A stretch of 64,000 bases of DNA from Jeotgalibaca arthritidis (GCF_011100465.1 NZ_CP049740.1:1418001-1482000); one strand, 5' to 3'; counted from the stretch's first letter, positions 31,289 through 40,329 are shown. Numbers and translations are program-made. The notes: generated from the letters alone by a model not told the origin.

Positions 31289-32980
31289 ATGGATTATAAA
31301 TTACTAATTGCAAAAGAAATTCACCAACATGTTGCTGAGCATTTAACAGAAGAAGCGGTTTTTAACTTACTTGAGAACCCTAAACATGATGATCATGGGG
31401 ATGTGGCTTTCCCAGCTTTCGCTTTAGCGAAAGCATTGCGCAAAGCACCACCAATGATTGCGAATGAACTAGCAGAGAAAATTAACCACCCATTTATTGA
31501 AAAAGCACAAACAGTAGGACCTTACTTAAACTTTTTCCTAAATAAGAGTGAAATTAGTGCAGCTGTTCTAAAAGAAATCGCTAGCGAAAAAGAAGCATTC
31601 GGTAATGCGACAGTTGGAGAAGGTAAAACAGTTCCAATCGATATGTCATCACCAAACATTGCTAAACCAATCTCAATGGGGCATTTACGTTCAACTGTTA
31701 TCGGGAATGCATTAGCTAATATTGTTGAAAAAGTTGGTTACCAACCGGTTAAAATTAACCACTTGGGTGACTGGGGAACACAATTTGGTAAGTTGATTGT
31801 GGCATACAAAAAATGGGGAAATGAAGCAGATGTTAAAGCTGATCCTATCGCACAATTATTGAAACTTTACGTTCACTTCCATGAAGTAGCGGAAGAAGAA
31901 ACAGAGTTGGAAGACGAAGCGCGTGAATGGTTCAAGAAACTAGAAGACGGCGACCAAGAAGCAAACGAGCTATGGAAATGGTTCCGCGAAGAGTCACTAA
32001 AAGAGTTCATGAAAATCTACGATATGCTTGATATCGATTTCGATTCATTTAACGGAGAAGCATTCTACAACGATAAAATGGATGAAGTGGTTCAATTACT
32101 AGAAGAGAAAAACCTTCTAACGACTGACCGTGGTGCAACAATCGTTGATTTAGAAAAATACAACTTGAATCCTGCCTTGATTAAGAAGAGCGACGGCGCA
32201 ACGCTATATATTACACGTGACCTAGCGGCAGCTATCTACCGTAAACGTACTTACGATTTTGCATTGTCTTTATATGCAGTGGGTAACGAGCAATCAAACC
32301 ACTTCAAACAATTGAAGGCTGTTTTAACTGAAATGGGCTATGACTGGGCAGATGATATGCACCACATTCCATTCGGCTTGATTACACAAGGTGGTAAGAA
32401 ACTTTCAACACGTAAAGGTAAAATTATTTTGCTAGAAGAAGTGTTGAACGAGGCAACAAACTTGGCTATGGCTCAAATTAATGAGAAAAACCCAAGCCTT
32501 GAAGATAAAGAAGAAGTAGCTAAACAAGTTGGTATTGGCGCTGTTATTTTCCACGATCTTAAAAATGATCGCTTAAATAACTTTGACTTTGTTTTAGAAG
32601 AAGTGGTGCAATTTGAAGGTGAAACGGGTCCTTACGTACAATATACGAACGCTCGTGCGTTAAGTATCTTGCGTAAAGCAGCGGTGGAACTTGACCTTGA
32701 CCAACCACTAAGCTTGAGTGACGACTATGCATGGGATGTGATTAAATTAATCAACAGCTTCCCAGTTGTAGTGATGACAGCCTTCGAAAAATTCGAACCA
32801 TCTGTGATTGCTAAGTATGCTTTACATTTATCACAAGCCTTTAACAAATACTACGGTAACACACGTATTTTAAATGACGATGCAGAAAAGAATGCTCGTC
32901 TTGTGCTAGTTAAAGCAACAACAGTTATTTTACAAGAAAGCTTACGTCTACTAGGCGTTAAAGCACCAAATAAAATGTAA
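31289..32980 (+). CDS. argS: Arginyl-tRNA synthetase
   Basis: A 563-residue class I aaRS of the Gram-positive type. The N-terminal additional domain (1 to about 110), HIGH-like [12 protein letters not shown] (about 130), KMSKS-like KKLSTRKGK (about 370) and a C-terminal DALR anticodon-binding domain (about 450-563, [13 protein letters not shown]) are seen. It is controlled by the Arg T-box just upstream. AAGGAGTAG precedes ATG 31289. Confidence 0.97.
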   Translation: MDYKLLIAKEIHQHVAEHLTEEAVFNLLENPKHDDHGDVAFPAFALAKALRKAPPMIANELAEKINHPFIEKAQTVGPYLNFFLNKSEISAAVLKEIASEKEAFGNATVGEGKTVPIDMSSPNIAKPISMGHLRSTVIGNALANIVEKVGYQPVKINHLGDWGTQFGKLIVAYKKWGNEADVKADPIAQLLKLYVHFHEVAEEETELEDEAREWFKKLEDGDQEANELWKWFREESLKEFMKIYDMLDIDFDSFNGEAFYNDKMDEVVQLLEEKNLLTTDRGATIVDLEKYNLNPALIKKSDGATLYITRDLAAAIYRKRTYDFALSLYAVGNEQSNHFKQLKAVLTEMGYDWADDMHHIPFGLITQGGKKLSTRKGKIILLEEVLNEATNLAMAQINEKNPSLEDKEEVAKQVGIGAVIFHDLKNDRLNNFDFVLEEVVQFEGETGPYVQYTNARALSILRKAAVELDLDQPLSLSDDYAWDVIKLINSFPVVVMTAFEKFEPSVIAKYALHLSQAFNKYYGNTRILNDDAEKNARLVLVKATTVILQESLRLLGVKAPNKM

Positions 32981-32983
32981 TTA

Positions 32984-33028
32984 AAAACCAAGAAAGACTG
33001 CGACAAAACGCGTCTTTCTTGGTTTTTT
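32984..33028. terminator. Bidirectional terminator between argS and CAP gene
   Basis: AAAACCAAGAAAGAC / GTCTTTCTTGGTTTT stem around the loop TGCGACAAAACGC, flanked by A and T runs. It serves both convergent genes. Confidence 0.88.
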
Positions 33029-33642
33029 TAATAGGCAGTGCCAAAAATTTGAACCAAGTATAAAATATCACCGTCATAGTAGATGCCAACACCTAGTTCT
33101 GAAAAGTCAGCCTCAATCATATTTTGGTAGTGGCCGGGGCTTTCTACCCAACCATCGAAAAGAAATTCTGCCATCCCCACATCATCCAAATGATAAGTGG
33201 CTAGTGCTAAGTTTTCTCCTGTGATTTGATAAGAATAAGAAAGACTCTCTTCATTTAACACCGTATAAAAGTCACTGCCATCCGGTCTTGTATGCGAAAA
33301 GCTTTGAGCAGACTCGAGTGCTCTAATATCAGCGGCTTGTTGGAGGGTTTCGTTTTGGGTTAAGGTTCCGACTTCTAAACTGCTACGTAGATCGTTAGTT
33401 AGTTGTAGGATAGTATCGCGAAGTAATTGCTCATCGACTTCGTCAGGCTGGCTAAAGGGTTGATTAATAACAAAGTGTTCCATGCTAGATGAATCTGTGA
33501 TAGATTCACTAGTCGGAGCTTGCGGTGCTAAGTTTTGGAAAAAAGGCACGATCTGAGTGACTAATAGCCCACTGTCAACCACATAGAAGAACGTCCCAAT
33601 TAGCAAAAAAATCGTTATGGCTCGTTTTAAAAATTGTCTCAT
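33028..33642 (-). CDS. CAP (SCP/PR1) domain exported protein
   Basis: A 204-residue protein with an N-terminal hydrophobic signal/anchor (about 8-27), a low-complexity Ser/Pro linker and a CAP domain (about 70-200). Conserved CAP blocks are SFSHTRPDG (first His), ITGENLA (Glu), WVESPGHYQNMI (second His) and LGVGIYYDG. Bacterial CAP proteins of this type are surface-exposed; some are heme- or metal-linked or resemble YkwD, and their biochemical role is unsettled. The stop lies on the bidirectional terminator shared with argS. Confidence 0.88.
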   Translation of the reverse strand: MRQFLKRAITIFLLIGTFFYVVDSGLLVTQIVPFFQNLAPQAPTSESITDSSSMEHFVINQPFSQPDEVDEQLLRDTILQLTNDLRSSLEVGTLTQNETLQQAADIRALESAQSFSHTRPDGSDFYTVLNEESLSYSYQITGENLALATYHLDDVGMAEFLFDGWVESPGHYQNMIEADFSELGVGIYYDGDILYLVQIFGTAY

Positions 33643-33749
33643 CCTTTAGCCACCTCATTCCCTTTTCTTATTGTATTATAGCAAACATTTACCCTCCACC
33701 CGTAAAATATGCTATTCTTGTCATAAGAAAATGAGTAGGGGGAATGAAG

Positions 33750-34529
33750 ATGGTCCAAATAAGTCAGTGGCAGCTGATTGAACGCCACAGTCAACCAACA
33801 GTTGTTATCAAAGAAACAGTTGCCCTAAATCAGTTAATTCCTAATTTAAACAAGCATAAAGTAGAGCTATTAACCTATTTAACAAGCCAAAATAGCTACC
33901 CTGCCGGCGATTTTTTTGTCTACTACCATCAATTCAGAAAAGGGGGAGTCACTTATGAAGCAGGATTTCCTCTTGCTGTACCACTCAATGGAACCGGCTC
34001 TATTGAGCCATCTCAAAAAGTGGCAGGCCTTTATTTAAGTTGTTACGACAAAGGACCTTACGAAAAAATACCCAAACTCTATAAAGAAGCAGAGAAATGG
34101 TTAGCTGACCACGGTTTTGTTAAGTACGACCAATCAGAGGAGATTTATCTCAACGATCATGAAGACGAAGACCAGCTGCTCACCCAACTCTTAATTGCGG
34201 TTCGTCCATTAAACCTGATCATATACTTAAACCAAGCTCAAACTCTTATGGAAGAAGCACGTCAAATAAGCGATACAACGAACAATCATGAACTCATTAG
34301 TTATTTTAGTCAAACGGTCGACAAGTGGAATCAGTTCCTATTTGCCTTAAATAACCAACTACTACCTACCCAAAAACCAACTATAAAAGCAGCAAAGCAA
34401 TTGGAACAACTTCCCCAAGCTTATGCCGTTCGAATTGCCCAAACTTATCGCTACTTCGCTCAGCACAATGTCACTCTTGCATTTGAAGAATATGACCTCT
34501 TACAAGCTGAACTGATGAGACCTTTATAA
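33750..34529 (+). CDS. GyrI-like effector-binding protein without DNA-binding domain
   Basis: A 259-residue soluble protein. Residues about 1-155 look like the GyrI/AraC/MerR C-terminal effector-binding fold (QPTVVIKETVALNQLIP; YPAGDFFVYYHQF; GLYLSCYDKGPYEKIPKLYKEAEKWLADHG; EEIYLND), and no HTH precedes it. Residues about 160-259 are an alpha-helical extension without known signature. ATG 33750 is preferred over 33744 because AGGGGG is only one base from the latter. It could be a small-molecule sensor, ligand sequesterer or hydrolase of the GyrI superfamily. Confidence 0.7.
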   Translation: MVQISQWQLIERHSQPTVVIKETVALNQLIPNLNKHKVELLTYLTSQNSYPAGDFFVYYHQFRKGGVTYEAGFPLAVPLNGTGSIEPSQKVAGLYLSCYDKGPYEKIPKLYKEAEKWLADHGFVKYDQSEEIYLNDHEDEDQLLTQLLIAVRPLNLIIYLNQAQTLMEEARQISDTTNNHELISYFSQTVDKWNQFLFALNNQLLPTQKPTIKAAKQLEQLPQAYAVRIAQTYRYFAQHNVTLAFEEYDLLQAELMRPL

Positions 34530-34623
34530 AGGATTTATGATAATAAGCTATTCTCATTGAAATTGAAAGCAATAAGGGCTATTACAAGCAAGATAATAAT
34601 CATGTTCAATATTGAAAGAGGAT

Positions 34624-34805
34624 GCGAAAAAAATCAGTAGGTTTCGAAAGGGTTTTTCGCCGAAATGCAGCTTAGCTGTGTTGGGGTCCGTTTGAATAAG
34701 ACGGGAACTGCCTGATAGTCTTGCCCAAAGACTATTAAGGAGTGCTGTCATTGTTGAGGGCAGAAGGAAATCCCCAGTGACCTTTTGCTCACTGGGGATT
34801 TTTGT
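34624..34805 (+). ncRNA. Candidate structured RNA with terminal Rho-independent terminator
   Basis: No coding frame of interest is present. Hairpins follow one another: GCGAAAAA (34624-34631)/TTTTTCGC (34653-34660); TCCGT/ACGGGA (34687-34706); ATAGTCTT/AAAGACTAT (34715-34735), itself inside a possible CTGCC/GGCAG outer stem (to about 34762); and a strong terminator AAATCCCCAGTGA (34768-34780)/TCACTGGGGATTT (34789-34801) followed by T. It could be an independent small RNA or just the structured 3' end of the preceding gene. No known family is recognised, and no convincing promoter was found. Confidence 0.35.
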
Positions 34806-34834
34806 ATCCATTTTAGGTGCGTTCCGCTTTGAAC

Positions 34835-35321
34835 TGCCCCCTGTCAAGTAGACAGGTAAAAAAACAAAATAGTTTATGCCATGTATAACGTTTGTTGTGC
34901 ATGGCATTTTTAATTGCCCCCGTATTGGGTGTTGGCGAAGGAAATGCCCTCCGGCCTGCGTGTTTGCTTGTGCATTGCCGTGGGACCGCCCGGAGCCAAG
35001 GTCTCCGGGCTTGCTCGTCAGCTGACTGAGCGTCACTCCTTCTTGCAAGTGCTCCTGGACAACCGTTTCCTTGAAGGCTCGGCTGTAAGTATTATTTTTT
35101 GCCTGGCTCTGAATGCCGGACATGCCATGTTCCAGGTAGCGAAGGTCGTTTCGGCTAACAACAATCCATAATCCTTCTTTAATTCCCGATAACTTTTTCC
35201 TTCTTCCAGATAGAACTGGATATACCTTTCCAGTTCTTTGGTTGTATGTTTCCTATTTGAACGCAAAAAAACTCCCCCTTAAGTAGTTTTACTTTTTCAA
35301 GTGTCTACTTTAGGGGGAGCA
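34835..35321 (-). mobile_element. IS3/IS150-like insertion sequence remnant
   Basis: Terminal inverted repeats are visible: TGCCCCCTGTCAAGTAGACA at 34835-34854 and, on the opposite strand, TGCTCCCCCTAAAGTAGACA at 35321-35302; they share CCCCCT and AAGTAGACA. Only about 490 bp lies between, with the degenerate start of an OrfA. OrfB with its DDE domain is absent, so the element has lost most of its body and is immobile unless complemented in trans. No target-site duplication is evident. Confidence 0.75.
34990..35266 (-). pseudogene. Decayed IS3-family OrfA transposase fragment
   Basis: From 35266 a frame reads KHTTKELERYIQFYLEEGKSYRELKKDYGL, the first helix-turn-helix of an IS150-group OrfA. 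The second HTH (YSRAFKETVVQEHLQEGVTLSQL) is in another frame from about 35090, and the sequence decays after that. At least one frameshift plus loss of the rest of orfA and all of orfB make this non-functional. Confidence 0.75.
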
Positions 35322-35449
35322 TATCATTTGCGCTCAGTTTATTTTTTTATAGCGAACAAAAATATATAATAATAATTGCAATTTTTACTAAAAAACACTA
35401 GACTTATGAAAGAGAGCAACGCTTATTAGTTGAAAAAGGAGAGATAAAG

Positions 35450-35662
35450 ATGGCTGACTTAAATTATGAAATTGTTGCTGAGATTGGCGTTCTGAGCACC
35501 TCAAAAAGTGGCTGGACGAAAGAGTTAAACGTAGTGAGTTGGAATGGTGGTGAACCAAAATACGATATTCGTGACTGGAGCCCTGACCATACGAAGATGG
35601 GTAAAGGAATTACCTTAAACGAAGAAGAAATGGGACAATTGCGCTTGTTAATCATCAATTAA
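35450..35662 (+). CDS. YdbC-family PC4-like nucleic-acid-binding protein
   Basis: A 70-residue protein with the YdbC/PC4 pattern: LNYEIVAEIGVLSTSKSGWTKELN then YDIRDWSPDHTKMGKGITL. Bacterial YdbC proteins fold like the eukaryotic transcription coactivator PC4 and bind single-stranded DNA. Length is normal (about 70-75). SD AAAGGAGAG precedes ATG 35450. It appears monocistronic or linked with the zinc-ribbon gene that follows. Confidence 0.85.
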   Translation: MADLNYEIVAEIGVLSTSKSGWTKELNVVSWNGGEPKYDIRDWSPDHTKMGKGITLNEEEMGQLRLLIIN

Positions 35663-35685
35663 TTCGTTAGAAAGGATGACAGGCC

Positions 35686-36060
35686 ATGTTTTTATTTTTT
35701 GATGTGGGACAATTTCGCAAGCAACTTAACTACAACCAAACCTTAACTTGCCACAACTGTGGCCATTTTGGTCGCTATGAGGTTTACTTAATGGGGAATC
35801 GATTCCGATTATTTTTTATTCCTATTTTTACCTTTGGGAAAAAATATATGGTTAAATCAAGTTGCTGTGAGAGTTGGTATGTGTTGGATTCACAGAAAGG
35901 TAAGGCAATTGAGCGGCATGAAACAGTTAGTATTGAATTGACAGATTTAGACCTCTATCAAGAGGGAAGACAAGCGACGGGCAGGTGTGACCTTTGCCAA
36001 CATGCTTATCCAACGGGGTCAAGATTCTGTCCGCATTGCGGGAATCCGCTTCAAGACTAA
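35686..36060 (+). CDS. Zinc-ribbon protein
   Basis: A 124-residue protein. An N-terminal CHNCG knuckle (about 23-27), a central hydrophobic/aromatic segment (FRLFFIPIFTFGKKY, about 45-59), a CC pair near residue 65 and a C-terminal zinc ribbon (CDLC about 103-106, CPHCG about 117-121) are visible. The N-terminal half resembles the zinc-ribbon_15-type proteins with LFFIPIFTFGKKY-like motif. Function unknown. Confidence 0.75.
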   Translation: MFLFFDVGQFRKQLNYNQTLTCHNCGHFGRYEVYLMGNRFRLFFIPIFTFGKKYMVKSSCCESWYVLDSQKGKAIERHETVSIELTDLDLYQEGRQATGRCDLCQHAYPTGSRFCPHCGNPLQD

Positions 36061-36086
36061 GCTGACATGACTATAGGAGGAAAATT

Positions 36087-36866
36087 ATGAAAACGAACAA
36101 AGAGCTTCGAATGATTGGGAGAGAAAATTTAAGAGGAAATTATTTAACAGCGGTATCTAACTTAATTTTAGTTGGTGTTTTTGGTCTTATTCTTCAAAGC
36201 ATCCTTGGAAAAGTGTTCGGTATCTCAATAATAGATATAACTGCAGATATAACTGCTAATGATTTAAGCGATCCATATGGCGTTAAGCAATTTATAATAA
36301 CAATGATTACATCATTTGTTTCAGCACTTTTAACGTTAGGTTTGACTTGGGGATTTTTAGATATTCAAGATGGTGAAAAATTAACGGTCGGTCACTTATT
36401 TAAACCATTTAAAGAAGACATGGGTAAATCAATTGGTTTTTCATTAGTTAAGCAGTTCTTATTAATGCTGTGGTCACTACTATTGATTGTACCCGGAATT
36501 ATTAAAAGCTATTCATGGGCGATGGCAGAATTTATTTACTATGATAACCGTGATTTAGCAATTAAAGATATTCTAGCTGAAAGTTCTTATATCATGAAGG
36601 GAAGCCGTTGGAGACTCTTTAAAATGGACTTTTTCTACAGCATTTTATATTTTATTCCTATTCTACTATGGCTTGTTTTCTTCTTAGTAGCATTAGCAAG
36701 TCAGGGTGATAATGCGAGTTATGTTTTTGTTTTTGCATTCCTAGGTATTTTCGTCGCTGTAATGGGGTTAACTGCAGTCCTAGCCTTTATTATTGAACCG
36801 CGTCGACAATCAGCACGCGCAGCCTTCTATGTAGATTTAGTTGGGAAAAGTAACGATATTGTCTAA
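36087..36866 (+). CDS. DUF975 family integral membrane protein
   Basis: A 259-residue protein with about six hydrophobic segments. It opens with the family N-terminus LRMIGRENLRGNY and includes LLIVPGIIKSYSWAMAEFI and a DILAESSYIMKGSRWRLFKMDF block, all typical of DUF975. AGGAGG lies before ATG 36087. Role unknown; related proteins are widespread in Lactobacillales. Confidence 0.88.
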   Translation: MKTNKELRMIGRENLRGNYLTAVSNLILVGVFGLILQSILGKVFGISIIDITADITANDLSDPYGVKQFIITMITSFVSALLTLGLTWGFLDIQDGEKLTVGHLFKPFKEDMGKSIGFSLVKQFLLMLWSLLLIVPGIIKSYSWAMAEFIYYDNRDLAIKDILAESSYIMKGSRWRLFKMDFFYSILYFIPILLWLVFFLVALASQGDNASYVFVFAFLGIFVAVMGLTAVLAFIIEPRRQSARAAFYVDLVGKSNDIV

Positions 36867-36880
36867 GTAAGAAAAGCGGA

Positions 36881-37033
36881 CAAGTCCGCCTTGGCCTATG
36901 AAAAAATAGGAAATTTGACCCTGAATTGTCAGGAGACTTCACGCTTCAGCGGGTTAGTCGAATGATATGCGTTAGCGAGCAGCGAAGCGCGCAATGGGGC
37001 AAATTTATCTTTTTTTCACTAGGTCAGGACTTG
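36881..37033. repeat. Long imperfect inverted repeat (about 150 nt stem-loop)
   Basis: The arms pair in register: CAAGTCC (36881-36887) with GGACTTG (37027-37033); TGGCCTATGAAAAAA with TTTTTTCACTAGGTCA; AAATTTGACCC (36911-36921) with GGGGCAAATTT (36996-37006). The loop carries GC-rich bits (GCGAGCAGCGAAGCGCGC). No coding frame. A transcribed copy would fold into one long hairpin. It may be a small non-autonomous (MITE-like) repeat or a structured RNA. Confidence 0.55.
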
Positions 37034-37082
37034 GGAGCTAGACATTGATGGCTGAACTTATAATCCCCTAGTCTATAAATAA

Positions 37083-37117
37083 AAGCGAGTAAAGACATCT
37101 GTCTTTGCTCGTTTTTT
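37083..37117 (+). terminator. Terminator upstream of the HIRAN gene
   Basis: AGCGAGTAAAGAC / GTCTTTGCTCGTT stem, ATCT loop, TTTTT tail. Confidence 0.82.
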
Positions 37118-37187
37118 GTTTAGACGACTTGTGTTATAGTTGAGATAAGAAGTTTACCACTAAAGCGATGGGTAAGGGTGAGGGCAG

Positions 37188-39173
37188 ATGAACGAGAAAA
37201 TGAGTATTTATGAAACAATTTTAAAGCAAAGAGAAGACGATTCATCTCTTCCTTATACATTCCAGGATCCACAACTAGCAGGAAGAGAAGACACCTTATT
37301 CATATTAATGACCGATGGCATCTCATTTGCGCAAAAGGAAGAAATTGCCTTACAATGCTGCCAGATGATTAAAGAGATGCTGATTAGACAAACAGATACA
37401 GCCTACAATAAAATCCAACCTTTTTTAAAACAATACCCGATGCGCCTCTTTTTCATTGAGCTAAGAGAGCGACTCAAAGCGCTATTAGAAGAAGGGCTAA
37501 TCGACAGTCAAGAGCTCCATAAATTAGGAATGAGACTGGTAAAAACAAGTACATCTCCAGAAGAAGTAAAGCTTGGTATTATGATTTTAGGCCTTTATCC
37601 TAATGACTTAACGATGAAAGTGTTGCGAACATTAGGATTTCATAGTGACTATACGGTTTATGCAGCAGAAAGTATCCGTCAAAGCGCCACTAAAGAAAAT
37701 CAATTTTTATTTGAGTTACTGCAAAATACCGATGGCTACGGCAGACTAGCAGCTCTCTTTTTGATCAAGGCCGTGTCAGACGAACAAAAAGAATGGATTA
37801 TTAATCACGCTATTAAGAGCGATTTTTTGTCTAGTATTTATGTCAATGTCGCCTTACAAAAAGCTGATATTCGTCATTATTTACTCTATTCACCGATTAC
37901 AGCCGAAAACTACCGCCATTCGATGTATGTGTTAGCTTATCGTGAGCCGACAGATGAAGGGCAGTTAGCAGATGATATATTACTCTTTATGCGAAAAATG
38001 GTTGACGCAAGGGAATTTGCAACCTCCTTTATCGAACAAGCAGGCTTAGTTATGATTTGGTTACAAGTCATTGATAGCTGGAAGCGGGACTATGCTTATC
38101 TTGAAAAACAGCTTGATAAAACGGAGCAATTGAGTGACTATTGGGATCAGCGTTTTAATAACTACGAAGAAATGATTCGGATGATTGAAGTCTTTTTAAA
38201 TAAACCAAAATGGCAACATGTGGCCTTACAAGAATTAAAAGTTGCCAAGGAAACAGATTTTCTGATTGTCAGTGTGTTACAGTTTTTAGAAATGAAACCA
38301 GAGATGGCAGACTTTATGCCACGGTTGGCGGCTAATCCATTAGGGTTGAATTTACTCGATTTCTTCTTGGCTAACAATCCGCTCTATTATTTTGAAGAAG
38401 TGTGCTACTATCTGTCGAATTTGTTGAGTGACCACGTTTTTGATTTACCTTTTAAATTCGAAGAAGAAATTGAAAAAGAATCCCGGGACCTATTTAAATT
38501 GAATATCTGGATGGAAACCTTGTTTAAAACCATGCTAGAAAAAGATTTGTTTGCTCTAGAGTGGTGTTTGGATGCCTTAAATTACTATCATCCAAAAATT
38601 AGACGACTAGCCTTGCAAGCGCTGCGGAAATACCAAGACTTGTGGGAAGAGGAAGACGTTGATGATGCACTAGAAAGCTTATTTGAATTCGAAGAAAATA
38701 AGCGTAACATCAGAATTTTACGCCGCTTGTTGAAAAAAGAAGATGATTCAAACAAAGAAAAAATGAATTTGCCACTTCCTTATATTATTAGTGAGCCGGC
38801 TTTGACCGACAAAAAGTTGTTGGATACCTATATCGCTGGAATGACTTACCGGGATTTATCGATTGTGGAAGAGTTGATTAAGCGCGGGAAAATCTTACAG
38901 CTTGTTCGTGAGAAAGACAACGAATTTGATCGTTATGCGATTGGCATTACTATGGAGGATGGCTATTTAATTGGCTATGTTCCAAAGGCAGATAATCGTG
39001 TCCTAGCGACTCTGCTCGATTCCAACGAAAAACTCTATGCGCTTGTAGAAACAGACGCCCTAGAAGCCGATGAGACAATGATTTCTATTTATCTCAGAAA
39101 AACAATTGAGGGACCGTTAAAAGATAGAGGCTTATCAAGGGATAATATAGTAGCTTTCCCGAGTAAAAAATAA
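37188..39173 (+). CDS. Large HEAT-like protein with C-terminal HIRAN domain
   Basis: A 661-residue soluble protein. Residues about 60-500 are alpha-helical, with repeated helix-pair character (for example LGIMILGLYPNDLTMKVLRTLG; IRRLALQALRKYQDLWEEED), suggesting HEAT/armadillo-like repeats. Residues about 560-655 form a HIRAN domain: AGMTYRDLSIVEELIKRGKI, VREKDNEFDRYAIGI, GYLIGYVPKADN. HIRAN domains recognise DNA 3' ends or stalled-fork structures, usually fused to helicases or nucleases; here none is attached. GTGAGGGCAG acts as SD. A DNA-damage or fork-recognition scaffold is a possible role. Confidence 0.75.
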   Translation: MNEKMSIYETILKQREDDSSLPYTFQDPQLAGREDTLFILMTDGISFAQKEEIALQCCQMIKEMLIRQTDTAYNKIQPFLKQYPMRLFFIELRERLKALLEEGLIDSQELHKLGMRLVKTSTSPEEVKLGIMILGLYPNDLTMKVLRTLGFHSDYTVYAAESIRQSATKENQFLFELLQNTDGYGRLAALFLIKAVSDEQKEWIINHAIKSDFLSSIYVNVALQKADIRHYLLYSPITAENYRHSMYVLAYREPTDEGQLADDILLFMRKMVDAREFATSFIEQAGLVMIWLQVIDSWKRDYAYLEKQLDKTEQLSDYWDQRFNNYEEMIRMIEVFLNKPKWQHVALQELKVAKETDFLIVSVLQFLEMKPEMADFMPRLAANPLGLNLLDFFLANNPLYYFEEVCYYLSNLLSDHVFDLPFKFEEEIEKESRDLFKLNIWMETLFKTMLEKDLFALEWCLDALNYYHPKIRRLALQALRKYQDLWEEEDVDDALESLFEFEENKRNIRILRRLLKKEDDSNKEKMNLPLPYIISEPALTDKKLLDTYIAGMTYRDLSIVEELIKRGKILQLVREKDNEFDRYAIGITMEDGYLIGYVPKADNRVLATLLDSNEKLYALVETDALEADETMISIYLRKTIEGPLKDRGLSRDNIVAFPSKK

Positions 39174-39183
39174 AAAGAGTGGG

Positions 39184-39350
39184 AAAAAAGGCGTTTAGCC
39201 CCGAATCACTGGAACGAATAGGCACAGGATGGTCGTAGATCATCCGAGCATTGAAAGATGCACTGTGGGCTTTTAGCCCAAGTGTATCATCATTGTAAGT
39301 TTCTAAAGCAACAACAATGATGACAAAGTGACGTCGGGGCTGCCTTTTTG
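39184..39350. repeat. Structured intergenic element, about 165 nt
   Basis: Outer arms AAAAAAGGC (39184-39192) / GCCTTTTTG (39342-39350) and AGCCCCGA (39197-39204) / TCGGGGCT (39334-39341). Inside are GATG/CATC (39229-39244), GCAT/ATGC, GGGCTTTTAGCCC (39267-39279) and TCATCATTGT/ACAATGATGA (39287-39322). It is multi-branched and has no coding frame. It lies between the HIRAN gene and convergent degV. The multi-stem design resembles an RNA more than a simple terminator; no known family is recognised. Confidence 0.5.
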
Positions 39351-39385
39351 AGCACGTTTGAGCAACAATGATTCGTATATATTTT

Positions 39386-39406
39386 AGGGGCTGGGAGCCC
39401 CTTTTT
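39386..39406. terminator. Short terminator at the degV 3' end
   Basis: AGGGGCT / AGCCCCT hairpin followed by TTTTTG, with an A/T-rich flank on the other side. Suited to stop plus-strand transcription near the degV stop. Confidence 0.7.
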
Positions 39407-39407
39407 G

Positions 39408-40259
39408 TTATTCATAGTCATTCATATAGAAAATACCAATTGTTCCCATTCCAGTGTGAGCAGAAATGACAGCTCCGATTGGATAGTCGATAACGTTTGC
39501 TGGTTTAAGCGTATCGTGCAAATGGTCTTTCATCTCTTTAACCGTTTCAGTTTCGTTCGTATGAACAATTAAAATGGTTTGCTTTTCAATGTTTTTGGCT
39601 TCTGATTCTAAGCGTTTGTACATACGGTTTAGCACTTTTTTACGACCGCGTAGCTTCTCTTTAGGCTCTAACTTACCATCAACGACCTCAAGCAGCGGAT
39701 GAATATTTAAAAGTCCGCCAAGAAAGGCACTAGACTTCGATAAACGACCGCCTTCAGCTAAGTAGTTTAAGTCTTGAACGGTAAAGAGAGATACCACATG
39801 TTTGACCATGAATTGCATACGCTCTTCAATTTCATCTAAACTGAAGCCATCAGCTTTCATTTGAACGGCTTCACGAGCCATTAAGGCAATGCCGAGTGAG
39901 GCGTTCTGAGAATCTATAATTCGCAAATCAAAATCAGGATAGTCTTCTTTTACTTGTTGGTAGGCTAAAACGCCTGCTTGATAGGTTCCAGATAGGCCGC
40001 TTGAAAGGGCGATGTAAATACCACTTTCCCCGACTGACGCTAGCTTGCGGAACAAGCTATCAAATTTTTCTAGACCCACTTGGCTCGTTGATGGATGCTT
40101 GCCTACTTTTATAAAATCATAAATTTGGTTGTTTGTAATGTCAATTTGGTCATTATATTCCTTACCGTCCATAATGACAGATAGCGGTAAATGGTTTACT
40201 TCATGCTCTTGAAGATAGCTTAACGGCAAATCACAAGCACTATCGACAATAATCTTCAT
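39408..40259 (-). CDS. DegV-family fatty-acid-binding protein
   Basis: A 283-residue DegV protein: VDSACDLPLSYL (ligand-binding start), PSTSQVGLEKF (about 57-67), YIALSSGLSGTYQAG (about 88-102) and AEGGRLSKSSAFLGGLLNIHPLLEV (about 160-185). DegV (FakB-type) proteins bind one fatty acid and present it to the FakA kinase for phosphorylation before phospholipid synthesis. Which fatty acid is unknown. AGGAGG is upstream on the minus strand, ahead of ATG at 40259. Confidence 0.93.
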   Translation of the reverse strand: MKIIVDSACDLPLSYLQEHEVNHLPLSVIMDGKEYNDQIDITNNQIYDFIKVGKHPSTSQVGLEKFDSLFRKLASVGESGIYIALSSGLSGTYQAGVLAYQQVKEDYPDFDLRIIDSQNASLGIALMAREAVQMKADGFSLDEIEERMQFMVKHVVSLFTVQDLNYLAEGGRLSKSSAFLGGLLNIHPLLEVVDGKLEPKEKLRGRKKVLNRMYKRLESEAKNIEKQTILIVHTNETETVKEMKDHLHDTLKPANVIDYPIGAVISAHTGMGTIGIFYMNDYE

Positions 40260-40329
40260 TTCTTATTCCTCCTAACGTTTTCACAAAATCTAAATCCTAG
40301 TATAGCATGTTCTTTTCAAAGTTGGTTTC

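Noticed and set aside
34624-34805. 6S RNA, RNase P RNA, tmRNA or SRP RNA
   Set aside because: None of the hallmark sequences of these RNAs is present, and serial hairpins do not fit the 6S single-bubble form.
34914-35171. Plus-strand open frame across the IS remnant
   Set aside because: It is antisense to the decayed orfA and has no family resemblance.
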